Notes under the pieces: model-generated
What the model was told of the DNA's origin: nothing
The model's database searches: none
The model's input: only the letters and a program-made list of their open reading frames with translations
Assembly (NCBI GenBank): GCA_047605445.1
Contig: JASGFP010000004.1
Span: 1-64,000, forward strand
Direction of reading: 5' to 3'
Source: JAJXWB01 sp047605445
GTDB lineage: Bacteria; Pseudomonadota; Alphaproteobacteria; Rhizobiales; Beijerinckiaceae
DNA: 64,000 nt
Part shown: positions 43,901-52,700 of the stretch, in pieces
Layout of the letters: every line of letters begins with the position of its first letter
Position numbering within the stretch: the first letter of the stretch is position 1
Program-made: the position numbers and the translations under genes

Positions 43901-46900
43901 TCAGATTGCTTCCAGAGCGGCGCGCATTGCGACGTCCGATATCTCCTCGAGATGCGGCGTCTGCGTCCAGAGAATGAAAGCGCGCACATTTCTGTCCGGA
44001 TAGAGTTCGCGCAGCGCAGCGCGATAGAGCGCGAGCTGCGCGACGTAGGCTTGCGGGATTTCGTCCGGACGCGCGCCAGTCTTGAAATCCGTAAACCACA
44101 CTTCATCGTCGACTTCCGCCAGCCGGTCGATGCGGCCGGCTATGTCGATCGGCGGGCCGCCTCCGCGCGAAATGCGCGCGGCGATCGCCGCCTCCGCGCG
44201 CGAAGCCGCGCCGAAGAGCGGGGCTGCTTCGGCAAGCGACAGTGCGCGCAGTGCTTCGCCGACGAGATATTCGGCCGCTTCGCTCGTCAAGCCTGGCGCC
44301 TGCGCGCGCACATAGCGCAATGCCGAGACGGCGCGCAGATCCGGGGCGAGCATCGGCAGGCTTTGCAGGAGTTGATGGATGAGAACGCCGCGCTGCACGC
44401 TGCTTGCGCGAGTTGCGGCCGCTGTCTCCGGCGCATCCAGCACATCCGCGCCGGCCAGCGCGCTGGAAGGCCGTAGCGGCGGCGGAGCTTCATGTTCGTC
44501 TGCAGCGGCCGCAAAAAGCCACGCCGGGGCGACCGCTTCCGTGCCGGCAGGCGGTTGCGCGCGATCGTCGCCGAGCGCGGGCGATCCGAAACGCCGAACA
44601 GCGCCGCCGGGCGCAAAATCGTCGGAATGCGTTTCGAGCATGTCCGCGAGTCCGGCAAGCACGAGATCGTACCAGCATCCCGCCGGCTTCTTCGTCAGGC
44701 CGATATGCCCGCAGATGTAGAGACGCTCCTCGGCGCGCGTCAGGGCGACATAGAGCAGGCGGCGATATTCGTTCTCGACTTCCGCCTGGGCTTCCGCGCG
44801 GCGCTGTGCGACGGCGGCGGGATCCTCGGCCTTGCGCGGCGACCAGACCAGGGCGGGCCCCTGCGTCGTGGCGAGCGCAAACAGCGGTCGCTTCGACGCC
44901 GGCGGCAGCGCGCATGTGTCCGGCAAAAAGACGATCTTGCCTTCCAGGCCCTTGGCGGCGTGCGCGGTCATCACGCGCACGAGATCGTCGGCGCCTTCCA
45001 TATCGCGCTTGACTGTCAGCTCGAGCGTCGCGACGTCATGGACGAAGGCCGCGAGCGAGGGCGCCTGCGTGCGCTCGTGTTCGAGCGCGAGCGCCAGAAA
45101 TTCGTCGAGCGCATCGCCGGCCTCTGCGCCGAGCCGCGCGAGAAACGCCCGCCGTCCGCGGTCCGCGCCGAGGATCGCGCTGAAAAAGTCGAACGGCCCG
45201 GCGCCATGCGCGCGCTCGCGCCACAGTGCGATGCGGGCGGCAGCCTCCTGGTGCGATTGCAGGGACGATTCCCGCAGCGCGGTTTCGAGGCTTCCGGAGC
45301 GGCGCGGCGCGAGCGCGATCAGATCGTCGTCGTCGAGACCGATGAGCGGCGACTTCAGCACGCAGGCGAGCGAATAATCGTCGTCCGGCGCCAGCGCTGC
45401 GCGGGCCACAGCAAGAAGGTCTTCGACTGCGATATGGCCTGCGACATCCAGCCGGTCGGCGCCGGCGACGGGAACGCCGGCCGCCTTCAGCGCGCGCACC
45501 ATGGATTCGAAGAAAGCGTCGCGCCGGCGCACCAGGATCATCACGTCGCCGGGCCGCACCGGTCGAAGCGCGCCGCTCTGCGAATCGTGAACGCGATTGC
45601 GCGAGCCAGGCGCGAGAAAATCCTTGATCCTGGCGGCGATCCGTCGTGCGAGTTCGACGGGCGGCGACGTTTCGCTCGGCAGGTCGAGCGGCGCTGTCCA
45701 CTCGGCCGGGTCAGGCGCGCGCGTTCCCGCGATCGGCTCCCAGATTTCGACCATGCCGGGAATTTTGTGCTTCAACGCGGTATGCGTCGGCGGCGCCTCC
45801 GTCAGATCGAACTGGATCCCGCGTCGCGCCTCGGCCTGCGCGAACACCAGATCGACGGCCTCCAGTATCAGCTTCGCCGACCGAAAGGACAGATTGAGCG
45901 GAACGGAATCAAAAATCTGTCCGGCTTTCTCCACGCGCCGCAAAAAAATCTCGCGCATGCGCGCGAAGGCTTGTGGCGAAGCGCCCTGAAACGAGAAGAT
46001 CGACTGCTTTTCGTCGCCGACCGCAAAGAAGGTGCGCACTTGCGGACGAGCGCCTGCGCCGGCGGTGAACTCTGCGGCGAGCGCTTCGAGAATCGCCCAT
46101 TGCGCCTCGCTCGTGTCCTGGGCTTCGTCGACAAGAATGTGGTCTACGCCATTGTCGAGCTTGTAAAGCGCCCAGGCCGCCGCGCCCTCGCGCGTGAACA
46201 GAGCGCGCGTGCGCTCGATCATGTCGTCGAAATCGAGCACGCCGCGCGCACGTTTGAGCGCGTCGAACTGTTCGAGGCATGCAGCGGCCAGACGCAGCAG
46301 CGAGGTCGAACGTTCCAGCGCCGCAAGCGCGAGAAATTTGTCATGCAATCCGGAGAGACGTTGCGCTTCCACCAGCAGGCGCGCCGGCAGGCCGCCTTCG
46401 AGATCATCGATCTTCTTCGTCGCGATTCTCGCGCGCGGATTCATATCCGTCGTCTTCAGGAAGACAGTCAGGTAAGGGTCCAGACATTCCTCACCCGGCG
46501 CCAATGCCGCGGCGCGCCTCAGAAGTTCCGCCTGCTTCCGGTCGCTATCCGAGCCTTGGTCCAGGACGTCGGCAAGCCCGCCCCATGTCGTCCAGTGGAA
46601 GCCATCCTCGATCATGACGCGGCGGACGGAAGCTTCGTCGTCGCCGGGCGCAAGACGCAGCGCCGCCGGCAGGCGCGCGATCATACGTTCGACATCCTCC
46701 AGCGCTTCGCGCTCCGACAGAGCCGCATCGAGGATGGCGCCGAAACCGTCCTCCGAGCTTTCCTCCGCAACGCGCGCCAGCGCCGCGCCGAGAACAGGAT
46801 CGCTTGCCGCCATCTCAAAGACGCGCCGCTGCGCGAGCGCCAGAAGCTCCGCACGTTCGAGATCTTCGGCCGCGCGAAACTCGGCAGGCACATTGGCCTC

Positions 46901-47308
46901 GAAAGGAAAGAGATGCAGCACGCGTTCGCAGAAAGCGTGGATCGTCTGGATTTTCAGTCCGCCGGGCGTTTCCACTGCGGCCGCGAACAGTTTTCGCGCG
47001 ATGTCGAGATCACGCGGCGGCTCGGCGCCGGTCGCCTCGATCTTTTCGCGCAGCGTATCGTCGTCGGCGAGCGTCCAGTCGGCAAGCGTCCTGAACACGC
47101 GCGCCGACATGTTCGCCGCCGCCGCCTTGGTGAAGGTCAGGCAGATCAGGCGCGATGGCGGAACGCCAGCGAGCAGCAGTCGCACGACGCGCTGCGTCAG
47201 AACGTGGGTCTTGCCAGAGCCCGCATGCGCGGACACCCAGGCGGAAACGTGCGGATCGGACGCGCGCCGCTGGCTTTCCTTCGTATGCGCGGGGATCGGA
47301 TATTTCAT
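43901..47308 (-). CDS. addA: AddA helicase-nuclease subunit
   Basis: A 1135-residue UvrD-like helicase with a C-terminal nuclease, part of the AddAB double-strand-break resection complex that loads RecA. Walker A is AHAGSGKTHVLTQR (residues 28-41), motif II VDEAQDTSEAQW, motif III region FFAVGDEKQSIFSFQGA, motif V/VI MTAHAAKGLEGKIVFLPD and YVALTRAEERLY. The RecB-family nuclease domain has DIAGRIDRL, VWFTDFKTG and YVAQLALYRAAL. The ATG at 47308 overlaps the addB stop by 4 nt. It is the last gene of the divL operon. Confidence 0.97.
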   Translation of the reverse strand: MKYPIPAHTKESQRRASDPHVSAWVSAHAGSGKTHVLTQRVVRLLLAGVPPSRLICLTFTKAAAANMSARVFRTLADWTLADDDTLREKIEATGAEPPRDLDIARKLFAAAVETPGGLKIQTIHAFCERVLHLFPFEANVPAEFRAAEDLERAELLALAQRRVFEMAASDPVLGAALARVAEESSEDGFGAILDAALSEREALEDVERMIARLPAALRLAPGDDEASVRRVMIEDGFHWTTWGGLADVLDQGSDSDRKQAELLRRAAALAPGEECLDPYLTVFLKTTDMNPRARIATKKIDDLEGGLPARLLVEAQRLSGLHDKFLALAALERSTSLLRLAAACLEQFDALKRARGVLDFDDMIERTRALFTREGAAAWALYKLDNGVDHILVDEAQDTSEAQWAILEALAAEFTAGAGARPQVRTFFAVGDEKQSIFSFQGASPQAFARMREIFLRRVEKAGQIFDSVPLNLSFRSAKLILEAVDLVFAQAEARRGIQFDLTEAPPTHTALKHKIPGMVEIWEPIAGTRAPDPAEWTAPLDLPSETSPPVELARRIAARIKDFLAPGSRNRVHDSQSGALRPVRPGDVMILVRRRDAFFESMVRALKAAGVPVAGADRLDVAGHIAVEDLLAVARAALAPDDDYSLACVLKSPLIGLDDDDLIALAPRRSGSLETALRESSLQSHQEAAARIALWRERAHGAGPFDFFSAILGADRGRRAFLARLGAEAGDALDEFLALALEHERTQAPSLAAFVHDVATLELTVKRDMEGADDLVRVMTAHAAKGLEGKIVFLPDTCALPPASKRPLFALATTQGPALVWSPRKAEDPAAVAQRRAEAQAEVENEYRRLLYVALTRAEERLYICGHIGLTKKPAGCWYDLVLAGLADMLETHSDDFAPGGAVRRFGSPALGDDRAQPPAGTEAVAPAWLFAAAADEHEAPPPLRPSSALAGADVLDAPETAAATRASSVQRGVLIHQLLQSLPMLAPDLRAVSALRYVRAQAPGLTSEAAEYLVGEALRALSLAEAAPLFGAASRAEAAIAARISRGGGPPIDIAGRIDRLAEVDDEVWFTDFKTGARPDEIPQAYVAQLALYRAALRELYPDRNVRAFILWTQTPHLEEISDVAMRAALEAI

Positions 47309-50300
47309 CCCTCGCCCTCCGCGCCGCCGCCGCCGGAAGCCGACCATTCCTTCACTCGCGCGAGATGATCGAAAGCGCCTGCATGCGAAATGAACTGCGC
47401 AAGGGCGCGCGAGGGATAGCCGCGCGCTGGATCGCGATAGGAGGACAGGAGCTTTTGCAACTTGCCGAGGTGTTCTTCGGCGAGGGCGACGAAATCGTCG
47501 CCATGCGCGGGCGCCTCGACAATCTTTCCGCCGTCCCTGCCGCCGAGCTTGATGTAGAGGCCGGAATCCGGCGCGATCGCGCCGATCTTCTCGAAAGCCC
47601 CGCGCCGCGCCATGGCGCCTTGCAGCGTGAGTTGTGCGGCGAGCCCGATCTCGATCAGCCGCGCCGATGGCGGCTGTCCGGTCTTGTAGTCGACGATGCG
47701 CGCCCGGCCTGCCGTGTCGATCTCGATCCGGTCGGCCTCGGCGGACAGAACGAACAGGCTGCCATCGTCCAGGCCGACCTCGAGTTGTCCGCGAATCTCG
47801 CCGGCGATCCGCGTCAGCGCCGGCCGGCGCTCTGCTTCGTAGTGCAGCAGATAGTCGAGACCTTCCTGCAGCGCGCGCCAGCGAAAGGCGCGCCAGGCCG
47901 GATCGGCGAAGAACGGCGCGAGTTCCTCGCGCGCCGCGTTCATCAGAAAATCGCGCGCTTCGGCAGGCAAGGCGCCGCTCGGCCATTTCTCGATGAATGC
48001 CGCGAGCGCGGCGTGCACGGCTGTCCCCTGTTCCGACGCGCCGATGGCGAAGTCGAGCGGTTCCAGCGGCTGGAGTTCGAGAATGCGTTCGGCATGGATC
48101 GCGTAGGGATCGCGGCGCAGCGTCTCGATCCGCGTGACGCTGAGTCTGTCGGGGCGCAGGTCGAGCGGCGGCTTCGGCGCCGGGCGCATGAGGGGCGGGC
48201 ATGGCGGGGCGGCGTCGATCAGTCGCGCGAGCGCCACCCAGTGTTCGCCGCGCGCGCGCATGGATTTGAGGCCGGCGTCCTCCGCTAGCGCGCCGATCCG
48301 CTGCAGAAACCGTGATGCGACGGTCGGCGCGCGGCCGCGTTTGAGGGCGCGGACGAGCACGACGTCGCGCGCGCCCATGGCCATCGCAAAATCGTGCGCG
48401 CTCTGGCCGATCCGTCGTTCCGGCGGCGTCAGGCCGATCTGCGCGCGCATCGGCCGGTTGAGAAATGCGTCGGTTTTCGGTTGCGGCGGCCAGATCGTTT
48501 CGTCCAGACCTGCGAGCACGACGAGATCGGCGTCGAGCAGGCGCGCCTCGAGCAGGCCGAGGATTTTCAGGCGTGGATGCGCTCGCTGCGGCCCGCGCAC
48601 CGTCGCGCCCGACACCAGCCGGTCGAACAGCGCGCAATAATCGTCGAGATCGAGCCGAAGGCCCCGCTGCGTGTCGTCGCCGAGCGCGCCCACTTCGTCG
48701 AACAGACGCTCGAGCGCCTGGTCGCCTTCTTCAAAGGCTGTATCGGCGTGAGCGCCGAGCGCGCCAAGCGCGGCGCGATGCAAGGCGCTCCATGCGGCGA
48801 CCGGCAGATGTCCAGCCGCGCGCAGCGGGGCGAGCGCCGCTTCGATCGCGTGCGCTGTCGCTTCCATGTCTGTCCAGTCCGCCGCGGCGATGCGGACGGC
48901 GGCGCGGTTGGCGTGACGGCCTTTCGCAGCCTGTCGCGCAGCGGCAAAGCGGGCGGACCAGTCGGGATCGTGGGGCGTCGCGCGCAAGACGCCGATCTCG
49001 ATCTCTTGCGCAAGCGTACGCGTGCGGGCGCGGTCGTGGACGGGCGCGACAGTCCCATGTCCGAGCAGCGCGAGAAACGCGACGTCCGACTGTTCCGCAG
49101 CAAAGGTCAACGCAGCGCGCGCGAATGCGCCGGCGCGCGCCGTCGCCAGCGGCTGGCCGCCGGAATCGTCGACATCCAGTCCCCAGCGCGCGAGTTCCGC
49201 GCGCACGCGGCGCGCGATCGCGCGGTCGGGCGTCACCAGCGCTGCGGTCGCATGCGGCGTCTCCAGCAAAGCGCGCAGGCGGATGGCGATGGCGAGCGCC
49301 TCTTCGCGCTCGTCGGAGGCCTCGATCAGGCTGACGCCGGCCAGCGCCTCGGCGCGTTCGTCGCCGTGGCGCGCGACATAGGCGCGCCAGTTCGGCGTCG
49401 ATTCGCTGGGCGCCATGGCTTGCGACATGAAACGGCGGCGCTTTTCAAACGCGCCTTGGGGCTGTCCCAGCGCGCGCACGTCCTCGCGCACCGCGTCGAG
49501 ACGCGCGAGCAGTCGCGCGAGCGCCGCCTGCGGATGGCCGTGAGCCGGTTCTGTCTCGTCATCCTTGCCCGCGACAATGCGCCAGTCTTTTTCCGGCATC
49601 ATGTCGTCGAGGCCGGGCAGCACAACCGCCCCACGCGGCATGCGCGCAATGGCGCGCATGAGGTCCGCCGTCGCGCGATTGGTGCCGGTCGAGCCGAGCA
49701 CGATTGTCGGTTCGTCTGTCCGCGAAAGCCGTTCGATCTCGCGCCGGATCAACCGCGCGCGACGTGTCGCCGCATCGACCGCGCCGCGATCTGCAAGCAT
49801 CGCCGGCCAGTTCTCGATGGCGATCTGCAGAAAGCGCGCGGTAATGCCCCAATAGCGATCGTAATCCTCGGCTTCCAGAGCCTTGATCGCCGACCAATCC
49901 GCACCCTCGACGATGAATTCGTCGATGAGGCCGGCGAGTTCCCCGGCAAGCGCCAGCGCATCCGCAGGGGTCGAACCGACGACGAGCGCCTGCGACGGAT
50001 CGGAGGCGATTTCACCGTTGCCGCCGACGCCGACGATTGCGCCCTTGAGGCCGCTCAGCCACGCGGAGACGAGGTTTGCGAGCATGAAGCGCCGTTCGAT
50101 TTCACCGATCGCCGGCGGGATTGTGGGATCGAGCGAAACGAAAGCCTCGTCCGGCTCGCCGAACAGCGCTGCCTCTTCATCGACGGCGCCGAGCGGCCGG
50201 ATCTTCGGCAGCAGCGTCGCGCCGCCTTCCGCTTGCGCTGCGAATTCCGCGATCAGGGCGCGCGTCGCACGCCGCGTTGGCGCGTAGATTGTGAGTTCGG

Positions 50301-50424
50301 CCAGAGCCAGCGGCCCCGAGGCGCGCGAGAGAGCTGGAATGACCTCGCCGGAAAGCAGCGCACGAACGAATGTCGCGAGGAAGGGAACGCCCGGCGGAAT
50401 CGTGAGGAGGCGCGGGCGCGCCAT
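47305..50424 (-). CDS. addB: AddB nuclease-helicase-like subunit
   Basis: A 1039-residue alphaproteobacterial-type AddB. The N-terminal part starts MARPRLLTIPPGVPF, the family opening. Helicase motifs are degenerate, as usual for this clade. The segment WPPQPKTDAFLNRPMRAQIGLTPPERRIGQSAHDFAMAMGA is family typical. The C-terminal RecB-type nuclease shows IVDYKTGQPPSARLIEIGLAAQLTLQGAM. It forms the AddAB complex with AddA. The ATG at 50424 is chosen over a longer frame that overlaps the upstream nucleotidyltransferase. It starts 3 bp after that gene ends. Confidence 0.95.
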   Translation of the reverse strand: MARPRLLTIPPGVPFLATFVRALLSGEVIPALSRASGPLALAELTIYAPTRRATRALIAEFAAQAEGGATLLPKIRPLGAVDEEAALFGEPDEAFVSLDPTIPPAIGEIERRFMLANLVSAWLSGLKGAIVGVGGNGEIASDPSQALVVGSTPADALALAGELAGLIDEFIVEGADWSAIKALEAEDYDRYWGITARFLQIAIENWPAMLADRGAVDAATRRARLIRREIERLSRTDEPTIVLGSTGTNRATADLMRAIARMPRGAVVLPGLDDMMPEKDWRIVAGKDDETEPAHGHPQAALARLLARLDAVREDVRALGQPQGAFEKRRRFMSQAMAPSESTPNWRAYVARHGDERAEALAGVSLIEASDEREEALAIAIRLRALLETPHATAALVTPDRAIARRVRAELARWGLDVDDSGGQPLATARAGAFARAALTFAAEQSDVAFLALLGHGTVAPVHDRARTRTLAQEIEIGVLRATPHDPDWSARFAAARQAAKGRHANRAAVRIAAADWTDMEATAHAIEAALAPLRAAGHLPVAAWSALHRAALGALGAHADTAFEEGDQALERLFDEVGALGDDTQRGLRLDLDDYCALFDRLVSGATVRGPQRAHPRLKILGLLEARLLDADLVVLAGLDETIWPPQPKTDAFLNRPMRAQIGLTPPERRIGQSAHDFAMAMGARDVVLVRALKRGRAPTVASRFLQRIGALAEDAGLKSMRARGEHWVALARLIDAAPPCPPLMRPAPKPPLDLRPDRLSVTRIETLRRDPYAIHAERILELQPLEPLDFAIGASEQGTAVHAALAAFIEKWPSGALPAEARDFLMNAAREELAPFFADPAWRAFRWRALQEGLDYLLHYEAERRPALTRIAGEIRGQLEVGLDDGSLFVLSAEADRIEIDTAGRARIVDYKTGQPPSARLIEIGLAAQLTLQGAMARRGAFEKIGAIAPDSGLYIKLGGRDGGKIVEAPAHGDDFVALAEEHLGKLQKLLSSYRDPARGYPSRALAQFISHAGAFDHLARVKEWSASGGGGAEGEG

Positions 50425-50426
50425 GG

Positions 50427-51167
50427 TCAGGCGGCAGGCCGCGCGTAGGCGCGTTCGGCGTCCTCGATCGCCTCGGGCGTGCCGACATGCAGCCACAGGC
50501 CGTTCAGCCGCATTCCATACAGGCGGCCTGCTTCGGCGGCGCGGAAGAAATAGGGGGCGAGACGAAAGACCTCGTCCTTCGCATCCTCGAACAGGCTTGC
50601 CTTGATGATGCCGACGCCGGCGTAGACGAACGCTGACACATCGCGCTCGCCGCGTTTCATCAGCCGACCGTCCGGCGCCATATGGAAATCGCCCGGCCAG
50701 TCGACGCCGACCGCGCCCGATGTCGCGGCGACCAGCAGCAGAACGTCCATCTCGTCAGGCCGCCACGCCTGACGCATCGCTGCTATCGTCGATTGCGGGC
50801 CTTCGAGCCACACGGCGTCCGTGTTGCAGATGAAGAAATCAGCGTCGCCGATCAGCGGCAGAACCTTCCTGATGCCGCCGCCCTGGTCGAGCAGCTTCTC
50901 GCGCTCATCGGAGATGATGATCTCGGGCCGCTTGCGGCGCTGCAGATGCGTCTCGATCTGGTCGGGCAGATGATGAACATTGACGATGGCGCGCGTCACG
51001 CCGCCGTCGGCCAGACGGTCGAGCATGTGGTCGAGCATCGTCTTGCCGCCAATCGTCACCAGCGGTTTGGGGATACGCTCGGTGATCGGCCGCATGCGCG
51101 TGCCGAGGCCCGCAGCGAAAACCATGGCCGTATCGAGCGGCGCGCGCGCGTCGGATTTTGTCGTCAA
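50427..51167 (-). CDS. murU: Sugar-phosphate nucleotidyltransferase (MurU-like)
   Basis: A 246-residue nucleotidyltransferase. The nucleotide-binding signature MVFAAGLGTRMRPITERIPKPLV is followed by DHMLDRLADGGVTRAIVNVHHLPDQI, ICNTDAVWLEG (metal Asp) and LWLHVGTPEAIEDAE. In Pseudomonas MurU makes UDP-MurNAc from MurNAc 1-phosphate in peptidoglycan recycling; the kinase AmgK works one step earlier. Here the AmgK-like domain is encoded directly upstream, which supports that reading over a mannose-1-phosphate role. The start is a TTG abutting the upstream stop, with GAGG at correct spacing. Confidence 0.85.
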   Translation of the reverse strand: MTTKSDARAPLDTAMVFAAGLGTRMRPITERIPKPLVTIGGKTMLDHMLDRLADGGVTRAIVNVHHLPDQIETHLQRRKRPEIIISDEREKLLDQGGGIRKVLPLIGDADFFICNTDAVWLEGPQSTIAAMRQAWRPDEMDVLLLVAATSGAVGVDWPGDFHMAPDGRLMKRGERDVSAFVYAGVGIIKASLFEDAKDEVFRLAPYFFRAAEAGRLYGMRLNGLWLHVGTPEAIEDAERAYARPAA

Positions 51168-52700
51168 TCAGGCGTCCTCGACCGTCTTCGGCAGATTGGC
51201 GACGTGCCAGTCGCGTAGCGCCGCCAGCGCGGGATGCGCGAGGTTCTTGCGCAGATAGCGTGTTACGCGGGGAATATGGCCGAGATATTGCGGCTTACGA
51301 TCTCGCTTGTCGAGACGCGCGAAAATGCCGAGAATCTTAGTCGCGCGCTGGGCGCCGAGTATGGCGTAGGCGCGCGCGAAACCCGCCATGTCGAAGGCGT
51401 CGGTCGCGCTGCGGCGCAATTGCGCGTAATGGCCGAGCAGGCGCAGCTCCATCTCGTCCGGGACGGTCACGCGCGCGTCCTGCAGCAGTGACACGACATC
51501 ATAGGCCGGATGGCCCATCACGCAATCCTGGAAGTCGATGACGCCGACGCGCCTGATCCCCTCGCGTTCGGGAAGCCAGATCAGATTGGGCGAATGATAG
51601 TCGCGCAAGGTCCATGTTGGCGGCGCGTTGACGATCTCGGCGGCGATCTGGCGCCACAGGTTGACGAAAGTCGCGCGCTGGCCCGAGGACAAATGCGCGC
51701 CCGCGACATGCGGCCCATACCAGTCGACCAGCAGTTCGATCTCGATCATCAGCGCATCGAGATCGTAGGGCGGGATGCGGTAGGCGGCGCCGTCGTCCAT
51801 CGCCACCGTGTCGGGGCGCGGCTGCGCATGAATATGCGCGAGCGCCGCTGCTGCTTCCGCGTAGCGTTCGCGGATCGGGCCTTGCTCGTCGACCACGCCC
51901 TGTGCGCCGAGATCTTCGAGAACGGCGTAGCCGCTGTCGAGATCGGCGGCGTAGATTTTAGGCGCGGAGAGGCCTGCGTCGTTGAGCGCCTGATCGATGG
52001 CGACGAACGGACGGATGCTTTCGGCCAGCCGTGCGATGGCGCTGTAGGGCTTGCCGTAGCGAACCGGCGGACCGTCGGGTCGCGGCGGCGAGATCATCAG
52101 GATCGCCTGTGCGCCATCGGGTTTCGTCAGCCGCTCGTAGGCGCGCGTCGAGGCGTCGCCGAGCATGAAGGCGCGCGTCGCATCCTGCCAGCCTGCGGCG
52201 CGCAATATTTCCATCGCGCCCTTGGCGCGGGCGACGCGCGTGGCGAAGCCGCCGAAGCCGGTCAGCTCGATGACCCGTTTCTCGCCGCCCTCCGGCGGAA
52301 TGGTCAGGCGGACGTCGAGACGTTCTTCCGGCAGCGCGCCGCCGGCGCGATCGGCCCATTCGACCAGAACGAGCGCGCTGTCCGTCGCCTCTTCCCAGCC
52401 GAGTTCGGCAAGTTCGGCCGGATTGCCGATACGGTAGAGATCGGCGTGCACGATCGGAAACTCACCGGCTTCGTACACCTGCATCAGCGTGAATGTGGGG
52501 CTTGGAACCTCGAGATCGGCGTCGCCGGAAAGCCTGCGGACGAGCGCGCGCGCAAAAGCTGTCTTGCCGGCGCCGAGATCGCCGGAAAGCGTCACGAGAT
52601 CGCCCGGCCTGACGAGGCCTGACACGTCGTCGGCGATCTGGCGCGTGCCTGCTTCGTCGGCGACGTCGATCCGCCAGGTGGTCGGATGGTTTCCGTTCAT
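51168..52700 (-). CDS. tsaE: TsaE-AmgK fusion: tRNA t6A ATPase plus aminoglycoside-phosphotransferase-fold sugar kinase
   Basis: A 510-residue two-domain protein. Residues 1-155 are TsaE: Walker A LSGDLGAGKTAFARALVR (38-55), PSPTFTLMQVYEAGEFPIVHADLYRI and LVLVEWADR. TsaE is the ATPase of the TsaBDE complex that makes threonylcarbamoyl-adenosine in tRNA. Residues about 165-510 are an APH-fold kinase with the Brenner-type motif TWTLRDYHSPNLIWL and the metal Asp in GVIDFQDCVMGHPAYDV, resembling AmgK (MurNAc/GlcNAc anomeric kinase). The fusion is known in alphaproteobacteria. It overlaps divL by 4 nt (ATGA) and is followed by the murU-like gene. Confidence 0.93.
   Translation of the reverse strand: MNGNHPTTWRIDVADEAGTRQIADDVSGLVRPGDLVTLSGDLGAGKTAFARALVRRLSGDADLEVPSPTFTLMQVYEAGEFPIVHADLYRIGNPAELAELGWEEATDSALVLVEWADRAGGALPEERLDVRLTIPPEGGEKRVIELTGFGGFATRVARAKGAMEILRAAGWQDATRAFMLGDASTRAYERLTKPDGAQAILMISPPRPDGPPVRYGKPYSAIARLAESIRPFVAIDQALNDAGLSAPKIYAADLDSGYAVLEDLGAQGVVDEQGPIRERYAEAAAALAHIHAQPRPDTVAMDDGAAYRIPPYDLDALMIEIELLVDWYGPHVAGAHLSSGQRATFVNLWRQIAAEIVNAPPTWTLRDYHSPNLIWLPEREGIRRVGVIDFQDCVMGHPAYDVVSLLQDARVTVPDEMELRLLGHYAQLRRSATDAFDMAGFARAYAILGAQRATKILGIFARLDKRDRKPQYLGHIPRVTRYLRKNLAHPALAALRDWHVANLPKTVEDA

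Noticed and set aside
44492..47368. Plus-strand open frame of 958 codons opposite addA
   Set aside because: Shadow of addA in the complementary frame; no ribosome site or recognisable motif.
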